Positions 36,344-44,815 of a DNA stretch of 64,000 nt are shown here, one piece after another. Every line of letters starts with the position of its first letter. The first letter of the stretch is position 1. The notes beneath the pieces are model-generated. The model was not told the DNA's origin. It did not search any database and was given only the letters and a program-made list of their open reading frames with translations. This stretch comes from Meiothermus sp. Pnk-1 (GTDB lineage: Bacteria; Deinococcota; Deinococci; Deinococcales; Thermaceae), in assembly GCF_003226535.1 (NCBI RefSeq), contig NZ_QKOB01000003.1, positions 372,001 through 436,000 of the forward strand. Reading direction: 5' to 3'. The position numbers were made by a program, and so were the translations under genes.

Positions 36344-37822
36344 ATGACCCGTATTTTTCGTAACTCCGTGGTGGTCATGATCGGCACCCTAGCCAGCCGG
36401 CTGCTGGGGGTATTGCGCCAGATCGTCTTCAATAACGCCTACGCCTCGGATACCCTCAAGGACGCTTTCAACGTGGCCTACCGGGTGCCTAACCTCTTCC
36501 GCGAGCTGCTGGCCGAGGGCGGGGTGCAAAACGCCCTGATCCCGGTGCTCAAATCCTTGCCCGACGCGGAGGTTCCGGTGTTCGCCCGCCGCTTCGGGGC
36601 CTTGTTGCTGGGGCTCAACCTGGCGGTGATCGGGCTGTGCTGGGCGGCGGCCCCTTGGCTGGCCGGGCTCCTGATCTCGCCGGGCAGCCCCCACCTGCGA
36701 GAGCCGCAGAACTTCCAGACGGTGGTGCTCCTGATGCGGCTGGCTTTGCCCTTCCTGCTGGGCATCTCGATGTCGGCCCTGTTCACCGCGCTCCTCCAGG
36801 CCGACGAGCGCTTCGGGGCCAGCAGCTTCAGCCCCTTGGCTTTCAACCTGGGCTCGATGGCCTTGATGCTCCTGTGGCCCGGCGACCCGGTGATGCTGGG
36901 GCTCTCGGTCACGGTAGGGGGATTCTTGCAGGCATTGGTGCAGCTTCCTTACCTGCGGGGGTTTGGCCTCGAGTTCAGGCCCCACCCCGCTCTTGGGCGC
37001 GCTCTGGCCCGGATGGGTCCTTTTGTCTTCACCACCTCCACCCGCCAGGTTCTGAACTTGGTGTTGGTGAATATCCTGACCTTTTACCCGCAAGCTACCG
37101 TGACCGGTTTTTACAACGCCGAGCTGGTCTACCTCACCGCTTTGGGGGTACTGGCGGTTTCCCCGGCGATGGCCGCGTATCCCCGCATGTCCGAGCTATA
37201 TGCCAAAGGAGACCTTCCCGGCTTCAACCGCCTCCTTGAGGGGATGATCGCTCGGGTAGCGGTTCTGCTAGGGCTGGCCTCTGCGCTGATGGGTTGGTTG
37301 GCTCCTTGGCTGGCCTCGGTTTTCGCCTGGACCGCGAACTTCACCCAGGCCAACCGCGAGCTCACCACCCTCTTCCTGCTCACTTTCAGTTTTTCCCTCC
37401 TCCCCTGGGGCCTCAACGCCCTCTTGGTGCGAGGGTTCTATGCGGTAGGGGAAGTCCAGCGGGCGGTGCGCATCTCGGTGCTGGTGGTGCTCTTGAACAC
37501 CCTGGGCTACTGGCTCCTCAAAGGGCAAAGCCTCTATCTGCTCAACGCCGCGACGGTATTGGCCGGTTTGGTCGGGATGCTACTCTACGCCCGCCGATTA
37601 GGAATTTTTGGGCATTTGCGCCTGGGCTGGTTGGTTTTTCTGCTGGCCCGGGTGGGCCTCGCAGCCCTCATCTCGGGAGCTCCGGCCTACTTCGTGGCCC
37701 GCCTCTTCGGGCCGCCGCAGAATTTTTTTCACGACCTCCCGGCCTTGGTCGTAGCCGGGGGGGTGGGGCTTTTGGTGTATGTGGGGGTGGCTCGAGCCCT
37801 GCGGCTGTCGCTCAGGGGGTGA
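36344..37822 (+). CDS. murJ: Lipid II flippase MurJ/MviN
   Basis: 492 residues with about 14 hydrophobic segments of the MOP superfamily. Conserved N-terminal region: MIGTLASRLLGVLRQIVFNNAYASDTLKDAFNVAYRVPNLFRELLAEGGVQNALIPV. The Arg residues in SRLLGVLR and YRVPNLFRELLAEG line the substrate cavity in known structures. It moves lipid II to the outer leaflet for peptidoglycan synthesis. The start at ATG 36344 keeps the conserved MTRIFRNS start; the longer frame upstream is intergenic. Its end overlaps the convergent aspS gene by 11 bases. Confidence 0.92.
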   Translation: MTRIFRNSVVVMIGTLASRLLGVLRQIVFNNAYASDTLKDAFNVAYRVPNLFRELLAEGGVQNALIPVLKSLPDAEVPVFARRFGALLLGLNLAVIGLCWAAAPWLAGLLISPGSPHLREPQNFQTVVLLMRLALPFLLGISMSALFTALLQADERFGASSFSPLAFNLGSMALMLLWPGDPVMLGLSVTVGGFLQALVQLPYLRGFGLEFRPHPALGRALARMGPFVFTTSTRQVLNLVLVNILTFYPQATVTGFYNAELVYLTALGVLAVSPAMAAYPRMSELYAKGDLPGFNRLLEGMIARVAVLLGLASALMGWLAPWLASVFAWTANFTQANRELTTLFLLTFSFSLLPWGLNALLVRGFYAVGEVQRAVRISVLVVLLNTLGYWLLKGQSLYLLNAATVLAGLVGMLLYARRLGIFGHLRLGWLVFLLARVGLAALISGAPAYFVARLFGPPQNFFHDLPALVVAGGVGLLVYVGVARALRLSLRG

Positions 37823-39083
37823 GCCGGTGGCGGTCGCGGGGGAAGGCCCGCGCATAGCGCACGTTGGGCAACCCCAAGAGCTTCTGGGTGAGCCGTTCCG
37901 CCCCGATGGCGAACCCGCCGTGGGGGGGCATCCCGTACTTGAACACCTCCAAGTAGCCTGTGAAGTTCGCCGGGTCGTTGCCTTTTTTCCTTAGTTGCTC
38001 GACCAAAACCTCGTACTGGTGCACCCGCTGCCCACCCGAGGTGATCTCCAGCCCGCGGAATAACAGGTCGAAGCCCCGCGTCACCCCGTTTCCCTCGGGG
38101 TAGGCGTAAAAGGGTCGGGCCACTTCGGGGTACTTGGTGACGAAGAGGAAGTCCACCCCCCACCGCTCCTTGGCGTAAGCCCCCAACGCCCGCTCGGCCT
38201 CCTCGTTGAAATCCTGGCCAACCGGCATAGAAAGCTCTTCGCGCAGGATGCGCCGAGCTTCGGCGTGAGAGAGCCGGGGCATCTCTTGGGTGTTGGGCCA
38301 CTCCACCTCGAGCATCGCCAGCTGCTTGGGCGTAGCCTGCCGGGCCTCCTCGAGCATGGCCCGCAGCAGGTTCTCCTCGAGGTCGATAACCTCGAACTCG
38401 TCTTGGATGAAGCCCATCTCCACGTCGAGCGACAGATATTCGTTCAGGTGGCGGCTGGTGGCGTGCTCTTCGGCGCGGAAGACCGGGGCCACCTCGTAGA
38501 CCCGCTCGTAGACCCCCACCATGATCTGCTTGTAGAGCTGGGGCGATTGGGCTAGGTAGGCCCGTTTCTCGAAGTAATCCACCCCGAAGAGGTTACTCCC
38601 CCCCTCGGCCCCCGCCGAGACGATCTTGGGGGTGTAGATCTCGGTGAACCCTTGCGCATCCAAGTAGTTGCGGAAACCGCGCACCAAGGCCGCCTGCACC
38701 TTTAGGGCGGCCCGGGCTTTCTCCCCCCGCAAGCTCACGTAGCGGTACTCGAGTAGGGTCTCTGGGTTGACCCGCCACTCTTCCTTGGGGATCTCGATGG
38801 GGGAGGGCTCGAGGGCCGCCGACACCACTTCGATCCCGTTGGCCAGCACCTCATAGCCGCCGGGGGCTTTGGCGTTTTCCACCACCTTGCCCGTTACCCG
38901 TAGGCTCGACTCGGCCAGGGGGAGGTTCACCCCCTTCTCCACCACTACTTGCACGATCCCGCTGCGGTCACGCAGGAGGGCGAACTGGATGCCCCCCAGG
39001 TCGCGCTTCCAGTGCAAAAAGCCCAGCAGGCTAACCTGCTCCCCGACGTGATGGGGTACTTCGCTTGCCAGTACTCTCGACAT
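37812..39083 (-). CDS. aspS2: Aspartyl-tRNA synthetase, archaeal type (AspRS2, probably non-discriminating)
   Basis: 423 residues, about 160 shorter than bacterial AspRS because the GAD insertion domain is missing. An N-terminal OB fold (about 10-95) precedes the class II catalytic core, with motif 2 FRAEEHATSRHLNEYLSLDVEMGF and motif 3 GGFAIGAERL. Thermus has a comparable AspRS2 of about 422 residues that also charges tRNA-Asn, the Asp being amidated by GatCAB. GATGAGGAG lies eight bases before the ATG; an upstream ATG (39096-39098) overlaps that signal. The promoter and an attenuator-like leader precede it. Confidence 0.93.
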   Translation of the reverse strand: MSRVLASEVPHHVGEQVSLLGFLHWKRDLGGIQFALLRDRSGIVQVVVEKGVNLPLAESSLRVTGKVVENAKAPGGYEVLANGIEVVSAALEPSPIEIPKEEWRVNPETLLEYRYVSLRGEKARAALKVQAALVRGFRNYLDAQGFTEIYTPKIVSAGAEGGSNLFGVDYFEKRAYLAQSPQLYKQIMVGVYERVYEVAPVFRAEEHATSRHLNEYLSLDVEMGFIQDEFEVIDLEENLLRAMLEEARQATPKQLAMLEVEWPNTQEMPRLSHAEARRILREELSMPVGQDFNEEAERALGAYAKERWGVDFLFVTKYPEVARPFYAYPEGNGVTRGFDLLFRGLEITSGGQRVHQYEVLVEQLRKKGNDPANFTGYLEVFKYGMPPHGGFAIGAERLTQKLLGLPNVRYARAFPRDRHRLTP

Positions 39084-39104
39084 CGCTTTGCTCCTCATCG
39101 AAAA

Positions 39105-39132
39105 CCCCCCGGCGCAAGGGCGGGCCGGGGGG
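39105..39132 (-). terminator. Attenuator terminator hairpin in the aspS2 leader
   Basis: Minus strand: CCCCCCGGC (39124-39132) pairs perfectly with GCCGGGGGG (39105-39113) around a ten-base loop, and TTTT (39101-39104) follows. It lies just before the aspS2 Shine-Dalgarno and after a tiny ORF. Confidence 0.75.
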
Positions 39133-39150
39133 CGTTTGCCTATTCCCCCG
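39126..39150 (-). promoter_or_regulatory. Competing antiterminator pairing
   Basis: CGGGGG (39145-39150), directly after the leader stop codon, is complementary to CCCCCG (39126-39131), the first arm of the terminator. The two pairings exclude each other. Confidence 0.6.
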
Positions 39151-39151
39151 C

Positions 39152-39181
39152 TTAGGAATTGTCGTCCCTACGACCCCACAT
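39152..39181 (-). CDS. aspS2 leader peptide MWGRRDDNS
   Basis: Nine codons, ATG 39179-39181 to TAA 39152-39154, beginning ten bases after the promoter -10 box, so almost at the 5' end of the RNA. Codons 6-8 are GAC GAC AAT: two Asp and one Asn, exactly the amino acids whose tRNAs a non-discriminating AspRS charges. Ribosome stalling there would leave the antiterminator arm at 39145-39150 free. Confidence 0.65.
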   Translation of the reverse strand: MWGRRDDNS

Positions 39182-39191
39182 CTTGCTAGAG

Positions 39192-39220
39192 AGTCTACGG
39201 GCAGGCTTCCTCCGGGTCAA
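39192..39220 (-). promoter_or_regulatory. aspS2 promoter
   Basis: Minus strand: -35 TTGACC (39215-39220), 17-base spacer, -10 TAGACT (39192-39197). The -35 overlaps the stop codon of tatD. The expected start near 39185 gives a leader of about 100 bases. Confidence 0.7.
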
Positions 39221-39984
39221 GCGAAGGCAAACAACCGCTGGGCGTTTTCATCGGTGAGGTGCTCCATCGCTCGGCTTTCCATCTCCCTCAGCGCGGCCAG
39301 CTGCTCGAGGGTGTGGCGCACCAGGGCCGGATGGTTGCGCTTGCCCCGGTGTGGCTCGGGGGGGAGAAAGGGGCTGTCGGTCTCTACTAACAGCCTGTCG
39401 AGCGGCACCTGCCGGGCGGCATCTCGCAGGGTGTCGTTCTTCTTGTAGGTGAGGGACCCGGCGAAGCTGAAGTAGCCCCCGAGCTCCAAGCCCACCTGCA
39501 GCAGTTGCTTATGCCCCCCGAAGGCGTGGAGCACGAACCGGGGAGGGCGGTGGAGCCGGAGCCACTCGGCCAGCTCGCGCTCGGCGTCGTCGCTGCCTTT
39601 GGCGCTGCGGACGTGAAAGATGAGGGGGAGGCCCCGGCTTTGGGCGAGTTGGGCTTGGAAGTCCAAGGCCCGGTACTGGGCAGAACGGGTTTCGGGTTTC
39701 CAGTAAAAATCCAGCCCACTTTCGCCGATAGCCCGCACTTTGGGGTGCCGGGCGAGTTCGCTCAGGTCGGCCTCGAGGTGGGAGGAGAGCTGCTCGGCCT
39801 CGGTGGGGTGTAGCCCGACGGCGGCCCAGACGTTGGGGGTTTTCGCGGCGATTTCGAGGGCTTTGCGGTTTTTCACCGGGTCGGTGCCGATGGTTAGGAG
39901 GGCGCGGAAGTCGCGCGCTGCATGGAGGGCAGCCTCGAGTTCGCCTGCTTCTAGGTAGTCCAAGTGGCAGTGGGTGTCGGTCAC
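39217..39984 (-). CDS. tatD: TatD-family metal-dependent DNase
   Basis: 255 residues. TIM-barrel metal ligands: THCHLD (two His at the N-terminus), the Glu in GESGLDFYW, His in HVRSA, His in LHAFGG and the Asp in ETDSPFLPPEPHRGKRNHP. This is the normal length for TatD. Likely a 3'-5' exonuclease acting in DNA repair or degradation. Start GTG 39982-39984; TACCCT (39992-39997) ends seven bases upstream and no Shine-Dalgarno is present, so leaderless. The gene ends inside the aspS2 promoter. Confidence 0.92.
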   Translation of the reverse strand: MTDTHCHLDYLEAGELEAALHAARDFRALLTIGTDPVKNRKALEIAAKTPNVWAAVGLHPTEAEQLSSHLEADLSELARHPKVRAIGESGLDFYWKPETRSAQYRALDFQAQLAQSRGLPLIFHVRSAKGSDDAERELAEWLRLHRPPRFVLHAFGGHKQLLQVGLELGGYFSFAGSLTYKKNDTLRDAARQVPLDRLLVETDSPFLPPEPHRGKRNHPALVRHTLEQLAALREMESRAMEHLTDENAQRLFAFA

Positions 39985-40069
39985 GCGGACTAGGGTATCG
40001 GGGAGGGGAAGAGGGCATTGGAGCGTAAGGAACGTTGCCTAGGGGCCTGGTAGCGCTGACCGCACGTCA

Positions 40070-40225
40070 GACGTGGTACGTCACACGTCCTTCGTACGAA
40101 GGAGATCGGTCCCCTAGGTGTACGGGCATCGCCCGTCCCGCTAGGGAATCTACCCCCGCGTTTAGCCTCTGGCGTTTTGCGTATAGCGTACGACGTAATT
40201 CGCGTTAGGGCCGCTATGCGGCCCT
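40070..40225. repeat. Isolated copy of the hairpin repeat
   Basis: GATCGGTCCCCTAGGTGTAC leads into the stem ACGGGC-ATC-GCCCGT (40122-40136), then CCCGCTA, GGGAATCTACCCCCGCGTTTAG and a CGTACGACGTAATTCGCG tail. Same module order as the array at 21386-21665. Confidence 0.75.
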
Positions 40226-40239
40226 AGATGTATATCCGC

Positions 40240-40716
40240 TCATGCAAGAGAAGAGGTCGCTTTGCTTGATGCCCGGGCCTCAACCTCGCGTTTGAACTCC
40301 TCTAGAGTTACTTTCAAAAGCTTGTGGGGTTCGCCAAACATGCTGGCGTAAATGTCGGCCGCCCGGTTCATCAGGGGGGACTTGAAGTGAGGTTGACCCT
40401 CGAAATGAAGCCTAACGCGGCTGCCGTTTTCGGTAGGCTCGAACCACACCGATCCCTCTACCACCAAGTCGTGTTCGGCTCCTTCGATGCTGGCAAAACG
40501 GACATAACGAGGGGCTTCGCGCTCCACCGCTCGAGCGGTCCAAACTAGATCTACCGGAGGCATACCCCGAGCCCGGAACATCCATCCTTCGCCGTGGCGC
40601 TTGACCTCCTTGAGGTAAGTGGACCAGCGGGGCCAGCTGGAGAAGTCTTGGAATGCTTCCCAAACGACTTCGACCGGAGCGGCAATTACGATCTCGAGGT
40701 CCTCTTCGAAGCGCAT
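40240..40716 (-). CDS. SRPBCC (START-like) ligand-binding protein
   Basis: 158 residues with the helix-grip fold of the polyketide cyclase/COQ10 group. The pattern is IVIAAPVEVVWEAFQDFSSWPRWSTYLKEVKRHGEGWMFRARG, then beta-strands, then a long C-terminal helix (LMNRAADIYASMFGEPHKLLKVTLEEFKREVE). It probably binds a lipid or other hydrophobic ligand in the cytoplasm; no catalytic residue is evident. GGAGG lies six bases before the ATG. Upstream is a palindrome (40791-40808) next to an AT-rich -10 region, so expression is probably controlled by a repressor. Confidence 0.8.
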   Translation of the reverse strand: MRFEEDLEIVIAAPVEVVWEAFQDFSSWPRWSTYLKEVKRHGEGWMFRARGMPPVDLVWTARAVEREAPRYVRFASIEGAEHDLVVEGSVWFEPTENGSRVRLHFEGQPHFKSPLMNRAADIYASMFGEPHKLLKVTLEEFKREVEARASSKATSSLA

Positions 40717-41075
40717 TCCACACCTCCTGCAACCCAAGCTTTGGGACTGTGGGCAAAGAGGGTCTACCCGGGGTGTTCTCTATAAAATAATCGGGACATT
40801 TGTCCCGAATTGTGACGGTGTTGCAAATTGTTCTGGAATGGAGTCAACTTATACCTTTCCAGTCGCTGCGTACCCTCTTGCGGAAAGGGTTTTCTCCGGG
40901 CGTACGTCTATTGGCTTCCACGGCGCACGCCTTATTGCGGAGGACGCGCGGTCGGCAGTGGGCTAAGCGCTCTCCGGAAGGTTCTCGGCTTGTGGGACCC
41001 TGGAGGCAGGCTGGTGACGCGGTTAGCCCGCTTTTCTGCTTTAGCGTGTTGCCTCTGGTGCGCCTTTCCGGAGCA
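40717..41075. other. Gene-free region between the SRPBCC gene and trmFO
   Basis: 359 bases. The left part holds the SRPBCC promoter region and palindrome. The right part (40809-41075) is less GC-rich around 40810-40880, lacks CTCGAG and has no conserved ORF on either strand. It has a weak plus-strand promoter-like pair TTGTTC (40828-40833) and TATACC (40850-40855). Several short inverted repeats occur near 41060-41100. A small RNA gene is possible, but nothing matches tRNA, SRP, tmRNA or RNase P RNA cores. Confidence 0.4.
40791..40808. promoter_or_regulatory. Palindromic operator upstream of the SRPBCC gene
   Basis: TCGGGACA-TT-TGTCCCGA, a perfect inverted repeat with eight-base arms. The minus-strand sequence after it, ATTATTTTATAGAG, offers TATTTT or TATAGA as a -10, so the site would lie between -10 and -35. 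The binding protein is unknown. Confidence 0.6.
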
Positions 41076-42407
<1,332 letters not shown>

Positions 42408-42411
42408 CCTT

Positions 42412-42816
42412 CTACTCTAGCGCGTCTCGGGCCGGCCGATCCTGGGGTTGACCCCTCAAGCTGCTTAAGATCCTCCCCATCGTCCCTAGGCTGCTTCCTA
42501 TGAAGCCTCCGACACCTCCGCCTACAAGCCCGATCGCAGCCCCCGCAGCTCCCCCTACCTCGTGGGAGAGGGCGGCCCCGAGGGCCAAGCCCACCAAGGC
42601 CCCCATCAGGGCCCCACAGAAGACCCCGCTCAAGATACCCTTCAACCGGCTGCTGGTCCGGATCCAGACCAAGACCCCCGTCACCGCTCCCACCACGGCC
42701 CCCCCCAGACCGCTCATCACGCCCACCACGAAACCTACGATCTGTAGGGTCTTGGCATCGGTGCTATGAGCCCCTTCAGCAGCCGCCAGAATCAAAGCTT
42801 CAACTATCCCATTCAT
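42412..42816 (-). CDS. Glycine-rich small membrane protein
   Basis: 134 residues. Several hydrophobic segments are built of Gly/Ala/Val (FVVGVMSGLGGAVVGAVTGVLVW, LSGVFCGALMGALVGLALGAAL, GAAGAAIGLVGGGVGGFIGS) with glycine-zipper spacing. I do not recognise a family. The start ATG 42814-42816 has AAGGA at eight bases; an ATG three codons upstream is too close to that signal. It overlaps the end of the preceding small membrane gene by 17 bases, and it ends only four bases before the trmFO start. Confidence 0.6.
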   Translation of the reverse strand: MNGIVEALILAAAEGAHSTDAKTLQIVGFVVGVMSGLGGAVVGAVTGVLVWIRTSSRLKGILSGVFCGALMGALVGLALGAALSHEVGGAAGAAIGLVGGGVGGFIGSSLGTMGRILSSLRGQPQDRPARDALE

Positions 42817-43117
42817 CGAAACCATCCTTGGCGGGGCGGTTTCCCAGCCCGGAGCGGTACAGTAAATACCCCAGCACCCCCACCAGAAGGAAAGGGACGG
42901 GTACCATCAATCCAAGCCCCCAGGCATGACCCATACCTACGTCAGCGCTTACCTCCGACCCCGAATCCTGCGCGAGCGTGCAGAGAGAGGTCGGGATGCC
43001 CTCGGTCAAAAGGTAGGGTTCCCTAAACCCCGCCGCGACCCCCGCCCGCACGCTCCACCACAGGGCCCCAGCGGCGAATCCCACCGCCAACGAAAGGGCC
43101 AGAACCATCCGGCGCAC
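42800..43117 (-). CDS. Small two-helix membrane protein after the oxidase operon
   Basis: 105 residues with a hydrophobic N-terminal segment (about 4-22), a polar middle with one Cys (TSLCTLAQDSGSE) and a second membrane segment (about 68-88, LGLMVPVPFLLVGVLGYLLY). It follows the COX4-like gene by 12 bases and is probably part of the oxidase transcript, perhaps an accessory or assembly factor. Start GTG 43115-43117 with GGAGGA four bases upstream; an ATG three codons in is the alternative. Confidence 0.6.
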   Translation of the reverse strand: MRRMVLALSLAVGFAAGALWWSVRAGVAAGFREPYLLTEGIPTSLCTLAQDSGSEVSADVGMGHAWGLGLMVPVPFLLVGVLGYLLYRSGLGNRPAKDGFDEWDS

Positions 43118-43129
43118 CGGCTCCTCCCC

Positions 43130-43474
43130 CTATCGCCCGAAAAAGAGCTCCCGCACCCCGGCCACGTAGTTGCCCTCGGGGAGCAGGATCGCTACCAAGG
43201 CCATCAGCAGTAAAGGCGGCAACAGGATCGCCAGGATCAAGCCCAGCCGCTCAAAGCGCATGTGCATGAAAAACCCCACGATCAGCGCGGCTTTGATCAG
43301 GGCAAAGGCGGTGATCAGGAAGTGCCGCAGCCAGTCCGGGTGCACATCGAAGTAATCCAGGAAATAAGACATCGCCGACAACACGAAGAGCAGACCCCAC
43401 ACGATAAGGTAGACCCTTATCGGCTGGTGCTGCTCGCCTTTGGTTGTGCTCGCGGGGGTTTCGGCGTATTCCAT
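43130..43474 (-). CDS. Cytochrome c oxidase subunit IV
   Basis: 114 residues with three membrane segments (about 20-40, 52-75 and 80-100). It shows the features of the prokaryotic COX4/CyoD-like family (RVYLIVWGLLFVLSAMSYFLDYF ... FALIKAALIVGFFMHMRFE). It stabilises the catalytic core and is not itself redox active. GGGAGG lies four to five bases before the ATG. It follows the subunit III gene by 27 bases in the oxidase operon. Confidence 0.85.
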   Translation of the reverse strand: MEYAETPASTTKGEQHQPIRVYLIVWGLLFVLSAMSYFLDYFDVHPDWLRHFLITAFALIKAALIVGFFMHMRFERLGLILAILLPPLLLMALVAILLPEGNYVAGVRELFFGR

Positions 43475-43501
43475 GTTTCCTCCCTTGGCCCGGTGCACGG
43501 T

Positions 43502-44179
43502 TTAGAACAGGTAGAAGAACGCGAAGATGAAAACCCACACCAAATCCACGAAGTGCCAGTAGAGCCCGCAAATTTCCACACCCACGTAACTGCCCCGGTC
43601 GTAAACCCCTTTTAGCACCCGCACCGCTACCGCGGTGAGGTAGATCACCCCGATGGTTACGTGCAGGCCGTGGAAGCCGGTGAGCATAAAAAAGGAAGAG
43701 CCGAATTGGGGTGCGCCCATGGGATTGCCCCAGGGGCGGAAGCCCAGATCCACGATGAGGTGAGTCCACTCAAACGCCTGCATCGAGACGAAGGTCAGGC
43801 CTAGCAGGGCGGTGAGCACCATGAATATGGCAGTCTGCACCTTACGTTTGGCGTAGGCGTGATAGACCGCGATGGCCATGGTTCCGCTCGAGCTGATCAG
43901 CACTACCGTCATGATGGCGATAAGCAAAAGCGGGACTTCGGTCTCGCCGATGTGCAAAGCAAATACTTCTTTAGGGGAAGGCCAGGAGTTGGTTGTGCTG
44001 GCCGCTAGCCGGGCCGAGGCGTAGCTGGTGATAAACGAGCCAAAGATGAAGGTGTCGGAGAGCAGGAAGATCCACATCATGGCCTTGCCCCAGACCACCT
44101 TGAAGGCCGAGAGGTCGCTGGCCCAATCGCTCACCAGTTGGCTGGGGCCCTTTAGGGTTTGCTTAGGGTGTCGCTCCAC
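43502..44179 (-). CDS. ctaE: Cytochrome c oxidase subunit III
   Basis: 225 residues with about five to six membrane segments. Conserved patches are ALLGLTFVSMQAFEW and FFMLTGFHGLHVTIGVIYL, ending in ICGLYWHFVDLVWVFIFAFFYL. These are standard for COX III (PF00510). Start GTG 44177-44179 with GGAGG nearby. A second, more divergent COX III-like gene lies immediately upstream. Confidence 0.92.
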   Translation of the reverse strand: MERHPKQTLKGPSQLVSDWASDLSAFKVVWGKAMMWIFLLSDTFIFGSFITSYASARLAASTTNSWPSPKEVFALHIGETEVPLLLIAIMTVVLISSSGTMAIAVYHAYAKRKVQTAIFMVLTALLGLTFVSMQAFEWTHLIVDLGFRPWGNPMGAPQFGSSFFMLTGFHGLHVTIGVIYLTAVAVRVLKGVYDRGSYVGVEICGLYWHFVDLVWVFIFAFFYLF

Positions 44180-44203
44180 GCCGCCTCCTCATTTGCCTGC
44201 GCC

Positions 44204-44812
44204 TCAAGTCAATAGCAACAGCCCGTATAACGCCGCCCAGACCGCCAGCAGAAAGTGCCAGTAGAGGGCACAAAGTTCAATCCTGAGGGGGGTGGGGCGG
44301 GCGCTCACCGCTGCCCAGGCCACCAGACCGCCGGCCAGGTGCAGGCCGTGCAGGGCGGTGATCAGGTAGAAGAAGCTCGAGGAGGGGTTGCTGCTCATCC
44401 CAAAGCCCAGGCTCTGCAGCTGCCTCCAGGCCAGCAGTTGCCCCAGGATAAAGAGCCCCCCCAGGACTCCGCCCAGCCGCACCCCGGTGCGGACCCCCTG
44501 CGCCTCTCCTTTGCGGGCAGCCCAAGCAGCCCGTTGGAAAAACAGGCTCGAGCAAGCCAGCACCGCGGTGTTGAGCCATAAAAGCCCCGGCTTAGGGCTG
44601 CTTTTCCAGTCCGGTAAGCCCATCCGCACCAGGTAAGCGCTCACCAGGGCCGAGAACATCACCGTGACTATCGCTAACAAGATCCATACCCCGATCTTCG
44701 CGGTGGGTAGAGGGAAGGCTCCAGGGGGAGGATCCCCTCCCCCGCCGCCTGATCCCCGGCCTCCGCGGTGGTGGACCCCGCCAAGGCTATCCCGCTCTTT
44801 CACTTGGGGCAT
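44204..44812 (-). CDS. Second, divergent subunit III-like oxidase protein
   Basis: 202 residues. A Gly-rich hydrophilic N-terminus (about 1-36, containing a GGRGSGGGGGDPP stretch) precedes five membrane segments with the COX III fold. The signature FFYLITALHGLHLAGGLVAW and terminal ELCALYWHFLLAVWAALYG parallel the next gene. It is smaller than typical COX III. The ATG lies four bases before the coxA stop-side boundary, with GGAGG inside the coxA end, so it is coupled to subunit I. Two subunit III paralogues may assemble in one complex or alternate. Confidence 0.8.
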   Translation of the reverse strand: MPQVKERDSLGGVHHRGGRGSGGGGGDPPPGAFPLPTAKIGVWILLAIVTVMFSALVSAYLVRMGLPDWKSSPKPGLLWLNTAVLACSSLFFQRAAWAARKGEAQGVRTGVRLGGVLGGLFILGQLLAWRQLQSLGFGMSSNPSSSFFYLITALHGLHLAGGLVAWAAVSARPTPLRIELCALYWHFLLAVWAALYGLLLLT

Positions 44813-44815
44813 AGC

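Noticed and set aside
39084-39185. T-box leader for aspS2.
   Set aside because: No AGGGUGGNACCGCG-type T-box or specifier loop is present. The leader-peptide model explains the same features better.
40809-41075. A tRNA, SRP RNA, tmRNA or RNase P RNA gene.
   Set aside because: No cloverleaf, no GTTC-type T-loop with matching acceptor stem, and no conserved core motifs could be found by eye. The CCGGAAGG near 40975 lacks the SRP partner sequence.
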